In this document: in pieces, positions 55,430-64,000 of the stretch
Position numbering within the stretch: position 1 is the stretch's first letter
Layout: each line of letters opens with the position of its first letter
DNA from: Mixophyes australis
Lineage: Eukaryota > Chordata > Amphibia > Anura > Limnodynastidae
Length of the DNA: 64,000 nt
Assembly (NCBI GenBank): GCA_036250195.1
Contig: JAVHZZ010000006.1
Span: forward strand, 76,447,369-76,511,368
Reading direction: 5' to 3'
Position numbers and translations under genes: made by a program
The notes under the pieces: model-generated
Database searches by the model: none
What the model was told of the DNA's origin: nothing
What the model saw: the letters and a program-made list of their open reading frames with translations, nothing else

Positions 55430-56130
55430 AGCCGGTTCCCAGCAACAACAGACAGGGTAGCATAGACAGTCCATCCTGTCACAACCTCACTCTCACAAAT
55501 TCATACATTCAAACCTTCAACTATAATCTTATAAAGCTAGTTGTCTTTCAACCTACCAGTCTTTCAGTCTCAAGTGCAAAGGGTCTCCGGAGAGCTGTAA
55601 TGAGTAGACGAAAATCTTTCTTTTTATGGTACACTTGGATAATGAGATGCCAACCTCCTGGAGAGTGCTCTTCACTTGTGAAGGGGTTTTTCTTTACCAT
55701 GGAAAGAATATTGCAATCATCCAGCACTGTTGTCTTCCATGGACGTCCAGGCCTGTTTGTGTTGCCAAACTCTCCAGTGCGTTCTTTTTTTTTGTACCAA
55801 ACTGTTGATTTGGCCACTCCTAAGGTTCCCGCTATCTCTCTGATTTTTTTTTTGTTTTGTCCCTTGCAGCCTAAGGATGGTCTAGTTCACAGCAACAGAT
55901 CACAAATGCAAATGCCACACTTGGAATCAACGTCAGAACTTTTGCATGCTTAATTGATAAATAAATAATGAATACCCCATACATGAAACAGCTTATGAGT
56001 CAATTGTCTGATTATTTTAGCTCTCTTAAATTAGAGGGGGCTACATATGAAACAGCTATAAACCCTAAACCCTTCCTCCAATTTGGATGTGAATACACTC
56101 AAATTAAAGTTGATTGATTGCACTTTAGGC
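55430..56130 (-). mobile_element. Truncated Tc1-like transposon
   Basis: The minus strand carries a Tc1-type 5' region (ATTTGAGTGTATTCACATCC near 56090, GTGTGGCATTTGCATTTGTG near 55910) followed by the N-terminal coding part of a Tc1 transposase. The catalytic part and the right inverted repeat are gone. Confidence 0.75.
55548..55900 (-). pseudogene. Tc1-like transposase, DNA-binding N-terminus only
   Basis: Reads IREIAGTLGVAKSTVWY (a helix-turn-helix), then KKERTG, then a GRPWKTT motif (the GRPR-type AT hook of Tc1 proteins), then VLDDCNILSMVKKNPFTS. The second paired-domain-like helix region (PGGWHLIIQVYHKKKD) is frameshifted and deleted. Sequence after about 55555 no longer matches the family; the DDE catalytic domain is absent. 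Tc1 transposases cut at TA sites; this one cannot work. The start is not defined because the upstream frame is broken. Confidence 0.8.
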
Positions 56131-56610
56131 CCATGCTCATTATCAGGGATTCGCAGGCAGACTTTAGTCCGGAGGACAAGGACAACATTGGCTCATAAGT
56201 AGCGGCCCGTCCTTAAAGGGTAGTTTTTGGCACAATATATATTTATCAAGGGGCTATTTTAATGTTGCTTAACCCAGCGATACTTCATTATTACAAACCA
56301 TAAATCTTAATTAATAAAAATAAATAATGCAACAAAAAACAAAGCTCACTTTATATTGCAATTTATTTTATATGTTCCTTCTCCCTTCAGCACTTTATTT
56401 TTCTGTGCATACTTGTCTGATTATAATGGGATTTATCAAAATGCAAAAAGCTTGTTTGCTTTAGAAATCTAATGTTTTTGCCAGCAGAGGGATTGTTTTT
56501 GCTTCGTCCTATATACCAATAGAGTTATTATTTGTTTTAGGATTAACCTAAAACAAATAATATGAGGGGTGGTACTGGGAAGACTACTAGGTGTCAATCT
56601 GACACCCTGA
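56131..56610. other. No recognisable gene or repeat
   Basis: AT-rich linker; the inverted words CCTAAAACAAATAA / TTATTTGTTTTAGG around 56527-56561 form a local palindrome. Confidence 0.4.
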
Positions 56611-56612
56611 CC

Positions 56613-57610
56613 CAGAGCTGTATTAAGGCTCTGGGGGGGCCTGGGGCACTTTAAATAGGTGCCCCAATGATGTAACATGGTAATCATTTTAGACAAATTT
56701 TATACAATACACAGGCAATACTGTGTACTATTTGGTGCACACAGTTCTGCCTTCAAGAGCAGTACAGTGTGAATCGGGACATACCTCCCAACTGTCCCAA
56801 TCCTGACTAAGTGAGACAGCCACCCAAATATGTGACTGTCCCTCCAGATTCAGGACAGTTGGCAGACTGTCCTACTCTCTTCTACCTGTTCTTGTCACTT
56901 TCACCACTGGCTGCTGGTGTCTTTAGATCAGTTGCTGCTTGTCTGGAGCCTGGAATCTTGAAAGCCCTATTTGGAAAAAAATGGGTACATGACATTTAGA
57001 AAACTCCAACCAACCCCAGTGTTAAATCACACAAGTTTTATAATTAGGCCTCTCTCTACCCCCAACATTAAAATAATAATATTTACATTTGCTAAATAGA
57101 TCCCTGACATTAAATTAGTAACAAACACATTTAATAAATAGACCTATTTCCCTCCTAGCAGCCCCAACATTAAATTAATAGTATTCACATTTAATAAATA
57201 AACCTTTTTCCCTCCCTCCAAACAGCTCCAGCAATAAATTAAATAGCATTTACTTTTAATATAACCATTTCCCACAACTATCACCAGCATTAAATAATTC
57301 ATATTCACAATCACAATTAATAAATAGCCCTCCTCCCCAATATCAGCCCCATATTCAATTAATAGCCCGAAACCACCTCACCATTAAATTAAAGGTCCCA
57401 TCACCTCACCTTAAATAAATAGACCCCGATATTAAATTAAAAAGCCCCACTAATAAATTAAATTGCCCCACTATCACCCCACAAATAAAATAGCACTCAT
57501 TAAATAATTAGCCCCCAACTGCCCTGCACTCCACTATTAAATAGCATAAGGCCCCCCTTTCTCACACACTATATTTATATACTGCCCACACACACACTAT
57601 ATTTATATAC
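56613..57610. mobile_element. Non-autonomous hAT element, family D relative
   Basis: The left end CAGAGCTGTATTAAGGCTCT followed by GGGGGGGCCTGGGGCAC matches the inverted right end of 29456-32148. Inside, ATTAATAGTATTCACATTTA and ATAAACCTTTTTCCCTCCCT match, inverted, 31310-31380. Block 56781-57000 matches 31436-31625 inverted. The far end is degraded or truncated and no TSD was found. It lacks the minisatellite. Confidence 0.6.
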
Positions 57611-59391
57611 TGGCCCCCCCGTCAGAATATGGACGTATGTGCGTGCTAATTCCACCTGATTTAAAAAAACGCAAATTGTGTTCACTTTGCATTCCAAGAT
57701 CAATAAGACCCACTGTCTCTTGAACAGGTGTAGATAAGTGCAATGGAAAAGGGGTGGAACAGTCTCTTAGGTACTAATCGCTATTAAGTGTAAAGTATAC
57801 AGGAGCAGTCCCAGCAATGTAGGGCAATGCGAGGTCTACCTCTGCTCAAACAGGCTTCCACACGGTCAAATATCTCTGGGTGTGGAACAAAGCAGTGTTA
57901 GGCAGGTTACTCACACATGCAGTGGACATTAACCAGTCCTGGGAACCTGGAGGGCTTTTTAAACATGTAACATGGAATGACCTTCAGTGATTCTCCTCAC
58001 CATAAAGCAATATAGATGGGGTTGAAGCTATAGCAGCAACAGGAACTTAGAAAAATGGTAAAGGGACAGGACAATCAGCCGTCAACAGGAACACCCCTGG
58101 ACTCTATCTAAATCCCTGTGCCGAGTTTGGACTTTCTCTCATCCTCTGGGTAGATACAGGGCTCTCTTTTCCTCAGGCAGCTTGTTCAGGACCAGTGACA
58201 GCTTACTGTCTCGATGTGGCAGAAATTCCCTTGAATAGACTGGTAGCTAGCTCTAACAATCTTGCAACTCTTCCTATTAGATTGGTAGCTTTGGTGATCA
58301 GACTGACAGCCTTGTTTGCAAGGTTGGCAGCTCTATCTATTAAAAGTGCAGATGATGTGTAGCTCCTATCATCTCCTAAAGTTTCTAAGTGCTGTGTACT
58401 CTCTCTGTTCCTCTGCCTGTCTTTAGGGCACGTATGTGCACAATACTCAGTCTCAGTTGCTATAACGACTCTGTTGCTCCTCAGGGTATGGCGTCTGACC
58501 AAACAATGGCTGAGCCTACTGACTCCTCTGCCACTCTTCCGCATTTTTCTTTCTCCCTTTGTTCCAGTTCTAGAAGTCCTTTGCTTGTTGGGCTCTGACA
58601 TCCCGCTCTTTGTCCAGGCACCAAGTGTATGCTAAGAACTATAGTTTTTGTCACACGAGGCTGTATTAGAAACCCCCCTACTACTGTTAACACCTCTTGC
58701 CCCGTAAATCAACTCATGGAAACATACCTCCACCCCTGCAAGCTGACCAAGGTGTTATGAATGTAAAAGCAAATAAGCATAATGGTTTATTATCATTTGA
58801 CTGCACAAGGTACATATAACCCTCGGTTGTTACTGTTATCCCTGCTGTTGATATAGAAGAGGGGCTGCGGCCTCTCAAAGCCCTCTCAAGTAGTCAGCAG
58901 TGGAATAAGCTTCTCTCTACCACATGATTTGTAGAACCCTATCCGACAAGGTACTCTGAACACCAATTGAGTTGCCAAGTGTATAACAGTTTAACCATAT
59001 CTTATCAACCTATCCTGATTTAGGCTGGAAAATCCCTATTGTAGGGGACTGTCCCGATAGCTAGGAAAATAGGGAGGTACATACCACTACAAGCTGCTGG
59101 GCACTGCTACCATTGGTGTACATTGCAGTGCTAGGGTGGTTGCAGGGAGGTTATTTTGGGGTGCTGTCTAGCACTACAGAAAGCAAGGCTATCCATCATA
59201 GGATGTGGCCACACCACAATTGTAATACAATTATGCCTGTGATGTGATGTGGCCAAGTACTTTTCAGCATTCTGATTCCAATAATTGGAATGTTATGTTG
59301 TATGGTTTAACTACCTCCACTGAATAAGATAGCCAAGCTAATAACAATATTTTCTGTAGCATAACTTGTCAAAGGTCTAAACTAACTCTGA
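57611..59391. other. No recognisable gene; repeat fragments
   Basis: 57620-57720 shares TTCACTTTGCATTCCAAGAT with 36160-36200. A minus-strand frame at 58203-58601 (132 codons) contains imperfect LI-x-(K/R)-A-x-NL repeats from a degenerate short tandem repeat at DNA level. I do not consider it a gene. 59040-59080 resembles a family F end. Confidence 0.4.
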
Positions 59392-59712
59392 GGGCCTGAG
59401 TCATTAAGGAGAGCAAAAGCAAAAAAAAAAGATTAACTTTACACTTTGACAAAACCATGTTGCATTGGTGGGGAGGTCAATTTAAAATATGGGGACAGAT
59501 TTATAGTAGGAGTAGGGCAGACATGTCCTAGATCAACTTTAAATTTCAGTATAAAAATGAAGTTATCAAGTGTGCTACATGACAAAAAAAAGGCATTATT
59601 TTGTATGTGCAAAATAATAAACTAATTTGTAGCCTTTGCATTGTAATATTGATTGTCCAGGATCAAATGTACTCCTTTTGTTTTGCCTTGCTCTCATTAA
59701 TGACTCAAGCCC
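59392..59712. mobile_element. Palindromic MITE family A copy
   Basis: Ends GGGCCTGAGTCATTAAGG and, inverted, GGGCTTGAGTCATTAATG; inner AACTTTAAATTTCAG as in other copies. The flanking trinucleotides do not match. Confidence 0.65.
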
Positions 59713-60060
59713 CAAGTGGTCAACATTGGTTCCTTCTTGGCCAGTGACCTGAACAGGATCAAGTTTATACAACATACAATGCACCCCCACATCTCTTGGC
59801 TGCAGTAGTACCTTAACGAATGTCAGCATGTATTAAATAGGAGCTAGTCACCAAATTTTATGCTTTTCAGTATCATTACTACTGTGTTGGGTCATGGCTT
59901 ATAATAGTTTGTGCCCAGTTCCATTTTAATACATAGGACTCTAGAGCTTCACTAGGCCCAGGCTTTCATGTGACTTTGAGACCAGTGTTATCAACATCGA
60001 ATAAAATTAGTCTTGCGTATTTAGGAAGTAACTGCACTGTTTATATGCAACCCTTATGTA
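59713..60060. other. No recognisable gene or repeat
   Basis: Unique-looking linker between a MITE and a V-SINE. Confidence 0.4.
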
Positions 60061-60432
60061 TGGCAGTACAGTGGCCTAGTGGTTAGCACTTCTGCCTCAC
60101 AGCACTGGGGTCATGAGTTCGATTCCCGAACATGGCCTTATCTGTGTGGAGTTTGTATGTTCTCCCTGTGTTTGCGTGGGTTTCCCCCGGGTGCTCCAGT
60201 TTCCTCCCACTCTCCAAAAACATACTGGTAGGTTAATTGGCTGCTATTAAAAAAATAACCCTAGTCTCTCCCTCTCTGTCTGTATTTGTCCCTCTCTGTC
60301 TGTCTGTGTGTGTGTGTGTGTTAGGGAATTTAGACTGTAAGCTTCAATGGGGCAGGGACTGATGTGAATGAGTTCTCTGTACAGCGCTGTGGAATTAGTG
60401 GCGCCATATAAATAAATGATGATGATGATAAC
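60061..60432 (+). repeat. V-SINE copy, full length
   Basis: tRNA-like head: A-box-like TGGCCTAGTGGTTAGC and B-box-like GAGTTCGATTCCC. Central block: TGTGTGGAGTTTGTATGTTC, GGGTGCTCCAGTTTCCTCCC, CAAAAACATACTGGTAGG. Then a (TG)n, ATGGGGCAGGGACTGATGTG, and an L2-type tail ATATAAATAAATGATGATGA. This is the best-preserved member in the window. Confidence 0.85.
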
Positions 60433-60499
60433 ATCCCACAGGTGAGATATCTTTACAGACCACTCCATCTTTTTGCTATACACATGTCCATCCGGGAGA

Positions 60500-60536
60500 A
60501 GAGAGATATATAATTATATATATTTATATATCTATA

Positions 60537-60568
<32 letters not shown>

Positions 60569-60570
60569 GG
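60500..60570. repeat. (TA)n/(TC)n low-complexity tract
   Basis: TA and CT dinucleotide runs next to the MITE at 60578. Confidence 0.85.
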
Positions 60571-60577
60571 TATATAT

Positions 60578-60889
60578 CATACTTGCCAACTCATCTGGAA
60601 TGTCTGGGAGACTCCCGCATTTCACGTGAGTCTCACGGACTCCCAGGAGAGTGTGGCAATCTCCCGGATCTGCCCACTTCCTAGTGAAGTGGGCAGAATT
60701 GGGTCCAAAACGCTGCGATTCACCGGGAATTGCGGCGTTTGGCCCAGCCCCTGCTGTAAAATTACGCGTTTTGTGTCATTACGTCATGGGGCGTGGCCAA
60801 AATGACATGATTTCCGGAGCCCCGGCCCCTTCACGCCCACCTTCCCCGGCAGGCTCCTGGATCATACTTGCCATAAGTTGGCAAGTATG
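60578..60889 (+). mobile_element. MITE family B, complete copy
   Basis: Terminal inverted repeat CATACTTGCCAACTC with GAAGTTGGCAAGTATG-like end (right end AAGTTGGCAAGTATG). Inside are mirrored GGAGACTCCCG / CTCCTGGATC blocks and a CpG-rich core. Copies at 25352-25640 and 32667-32896. Flanked by TA tracts, so no TSD can be called. Confidence 0.7.
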
Positions 60890-60910
60890 GTAAATATATA
60901 TATATATATA

Positions 60911-63189
60911 AATAAGTGGATTTACCTTCACCCTATTACACCCTCTGTGCATCACTCTCTCAGGAGCGAGTACATACTTGAGAGGTGCAGCACTGCCAAG
61001 TCCATTAATCTTCATGGGATTACCCTGGTGTGATTTAAGTTATTTTTAGTTATAGCAATATTACAAACTATATGTAATGTGAAGTTTTATGTACACTAAA
61101 TGAAATAATACAGAAGAAAGTGTATTCATTTACAATCTCAGCAGCATAGAACAGGTAGTTTAACACATTGGTATATCTATTATTATATATGTGAATACAT
61201 AAATTAAAAAGGAATGTGTCCCCCATCCCTACCCTTCTTAGGTAACAATTATGCTGATGTTTGTTATGTAAATCAATCTACTTCTTACAAGAGCAAATGA
61301 GTGGCTACTACTATTACTTGTGTCTGCTATGAAGACTTGTGCTCTGAAACACTACACATTTCAGTTGTCGCCACCCCAATTATGCACGGTCTTCAACTAT
61401 GCACCAAATTCATTACCAAGGTATTGGCCCAGTGGATGCAAAAAATGTGACTCTTTTTCATGAAATCAATCAGAACAAAATGCTTTCTTTCTTCAATCAT
61501 TCCCCCTCTTTTATTTTTTTATTAGGTCAGCACATGCAGCCAGACGGTAGCTGTGTCTTTTGGCAAGCAACATAATTTAATAAAGCATCACCTTTCAAGA
61601 TAGAAAAAAATACAATTTGGACAACGGTAACATCCCCTCAGCACGAAATTTATTCCACTCTTGGTTTGTGTTTTTTGGACAAGCCCAGCTTAGGGTGGTT
61701 GTTATCCCAAGACTCTGCCACCAGCGTCGGAATTAATAATGTAAACCTAAGGTCCAATGCTTGATTGACAATTCAGATTCTCCTAATATGCTGTAGTGGC
61801 TCCTCTATCACGGTCACAAGTTAAGATTTATTTTGACAAGTTCTGTTGGGTAAGGAGCCTGCACTCTTTAGAGAGGGGTATCTTATGAAGGGATATCTGG
61901 GATAAATTAGAAAGAGCTGTAAGAAAAGCTACCAGACCTACTTAAAAAGAAAAAAAAAATAGAGGGGGCTAGAACTTGGTTTTAATTAAGCGATTATGTT
62001 CCTTAATGGGAAGTAGCTGTGCTTTTGTTCCTGCAGACAGTAACAAAGTATGGAATGTAAACATGTGAATTAAGGTATGGACGATCTCCCACTTCATTTA
62101 GTCAAAGTGACGGCTTCAGTTTCACTGGATCATGAGTATAAGATTAACTGGAATTCCTGAATCAGGTGCGTACCAACACAGCAGCCTGCCGTCGGGTTTG
62201 ATCATGGATTTCCTGATACATTGTAGCCTCTCTCCGTGATGGTTTATGAGAGATCAGGAATTTATTGCTAGGAGATGAAGCGTGACCTGCTCCATACAGG
62301 GCTTCCAGATGAGCTGAGGCTACTAGTGGAAGCATTGGTTGAGGTGATGAATAACAAAGACAGCAATATAAGGTGACTGTTGATGCTTCTTAATTTGAAA
62401 GGGAAATCTTTTAAATGGGTTTGGGAATAAATAGAAATTAGTCAGTATCCGAATACTCCAGAGAGGAATAACCCATCTTACTGCAGAGTAGCAATTATAC
62501 GTCTGGAAATTGCAGAAACCAGCAGTTATAATTGATCACTTAATCATAGCCATAATAAGAGGATTTTATTGACACTGTTTTGCATGATGGTCCATTTGAT
62601 GGCTTAAATTGGACCCTCATCTCTTAAGCTCTCTGTAATAACGTCTCTATATACAGGATTGTCAGTGTAATTATGGGCAAGTACAGGATATTTTACAATG
62701 GAAAAAAGGCCACAGTGTTTTAGAATCATCATGCTTATGCCAGTAAATTGAATTTATCTTCATGGAGGCGCCAGGACTGTTCAGCTTACATTTTGTCCAC
62801 CTGAAAACCGTAAGAAAAATAAACAAGCAGCACTGGATTTATAATTAATGTCAAGATGATATTAGAAGATGCACACAAACAAATGAGCGGGATGATCTCT
62901 CTTAGGAGTTATTTTATTTTTATTTTATTTTTTTATTCCAGAATAGTGATAGTCATAATAATAATAATAATAATAATAATAAGGCAAAATATACAATTGC
63001 ATACATTATATGACAAGATTGTCAATATCATCTGTCCTCAACAAAGTAAATCTCAAAATCTGCTCACTTTTAACTACTTTCATTAAAGTGTACCTATTGT
63101 TTGTTTTTTCATTGAGACTTATCATATTTCTCTTGTTCATTTTGCACCCAGTTTACCTTCATCAAGCCTTAAAGCAACAATAGGTAGTT
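60911..63189. other. No recognisable gene; (AAT)n at 62955-62983
   Basis: About 2.3 kb of AT-rich, mostly unique-looking sequence with one AAT microsatellite. No frame with motifs on either strand. It is the longest stretch here without an identified repeat and could hold host regulatory sequence, but nothing shows it. Confidence 0.4.
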
Positions 63190-63446
63190 AACCATAGATG
63201 GGGAACCGGAAACACTTCACATGCCGCATTGGAGGCCCTCTAACATTTAAAAGGACCTCAAATTACCCTTAATCTCATTAATAAGTTAAAACAATAGATT
63301 TACTCAAATAAAGAGACACCTATCTTTAATAACATATCAGCAGGAATTTTAAACATGCCTAACAAGCTGTAACAAACAAATCAGACATTAAGCCAGGAAT
63401 GAGCAGGGGTCTTCAGGTGATGGCTCTGAGGGCCCCTTGTTGCCTA
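63190..63446. repeat. hAT MITE remnant (Charlie-like)
   Basis: The left end GATGGGGAACCGGAAACACT then GCCGCATTGGAGGCCCTCTA, and the right end GGGCCCCTTGTTGCCTATCACTGTA, mirror each other and resemble the element at 5296-5566. Confidence 0.5.
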
Positions 63447-63454
63447 TCACTGTA

Positions 63455-63692
63455 TTATGCAATGCTTTACAGAGAATATTTTAATTAGTTACATCAGTCC
63501 CTGCCCTAATGGAGCTCATATCTTGATTCCCTACCCTATGGACACACACACACACACTAGGGTTAATTTTGTAAATTAACATTCCAATATGTCTTTAAAA
63601 ACTGGGCCACTCAGAAGAAACTAATGCAAACACATGGAGAACATACAAACCCTATACATATAGATCCTTGGCCGGAATCAAACCCATGACCC
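63455..63692 (-). repeat. Degenerate V-SINE copy
   Basis: The minus strand reads GGGTTTGATTCCGGCCAAGG (B-box-like), GGGTTTGTATGTTCTCCATG and TAGGGAATCAAGATATGAGC, ending in the GCATTGCATAAT region. Same order as the full V-SINEs, with many changes. Confidence 0.6.
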
Positions 63693-64000
63693 CAGACAAC
63701 AATCTTAAGAAGGTGCAAAATAATATACATGTTACAAAGTTTGTTAATTTGAATCTAGACTCTGTGACAAATTGTGTAGAACTTAGATTGAAATCCTCAG
63801 ATCAGGGAGTATGTGGCTTCTTTGCGCCAATTTCCCCATCCAGGGATTGCCAACACCTGAGGGTATATATAGAATTAAGTCTGTTAATAAGGTCCTAACA
63901 AATTATCACTTGACCTACATTAGTAGATACAGCCCTAAGAAATTTGTGTTGTTTTGTATACCATGGCTTGATTGTTTGGAGACATCTACTGCTGGGGATT

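Noticed and set aside
55414..55953. 179-codon plus-strand frame
   Set aside because: Antisense to the Tc1 transposase remnant, which is recognisable on the minus strand.
58203..58601. 132-codon minus-strand frame with LI-x-(K/R)-A-x-NL repeats
   Set aside because: The repeats come from a degenerate short DNA tandem repeat. No start context, homology or supporting neighbour; composition elsewhere is not protein-like.
60061..60130. tRNA gene
   Set aside because: A- and B-box-like words are present, but no cloverleaf can be drawn and the sequence continues into the V-SINE central block; it is the SINE's tRNA-derived head.

Overview
This window looks like intergenic or intronic DNA from a vertebrate nuclear genome, most likely an amphibian (a frog is my best guess). 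The reasons are copies of a tRNA-headed V-SINE with an L2-type tail, BED-finger hAT transposons, a chromodomain-bearing Ty3/gypsy element, a Tc1 remnant, L1 remnants, many palindromic MITEs, and microsatellites. I recognise no host protein-coding exon, rRNA, genuine tRNA gene or CRISPR array. The organism assignment is an inference from repeat content, not a database result.

Layout. 0-11 kb: L1-like remnants, a V-SINE, a foldback MITE, a solo gypsy-type LTR (4474-5225), a small hAT MITE, a palindromic MITE, old V-SINE fragments, and an unexplained GC-richer block (9040-10320). 11-25 kb: two related hAT elements. The first (11097-13260) is internally deleted, with a perfect 8-bp target-site duplication (TSD). 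The second (21071-25149) is full-length but its transposase is inactivated. A 15-bp minisatellite (17696-18233) lies between them. 25-38 kb: MITEs and a 2.7-kb non-autonomous hAT element (29456-32148) with a 30/33-bp minisatellite, inserted into an older repeat. Another small hAT carrying a transposase fragment (33498-34085) sits inside a further repeat. 38-43 kb: the best-preserved element, a 5.2-kb hAT (38160-43408, minus strand) with a BED zinc-finger frame and a nearly complete transposase frame separated by one frameshift. 43-64 kb: LTRs (solo LTR 47511-47875; a collapsed chromovirus 48232-49475; an LTR at 53188-53930), V-SINEs, a Tc1 remnant (55430-56130), and more MITEs.

How it works together. 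The coding capacity belongs to mobile elements. The three large hAT elements share termini of the form TAGAGATG/CATCTCTA, 8-bp TSDs, a BED-finger N-terminus and a DDE/hATC transposase. They form a decay series: a nearly intact copy, a copy with nonsense mutations, and a deletion derivative. All three carry extra tandem duplications in their non-coding flanks. I found no convincing new biological system. The most useful observations are exact element boundaries, nested insertions, tandem amplification just upstream of hAT start codons, and the collapsed LTR element.
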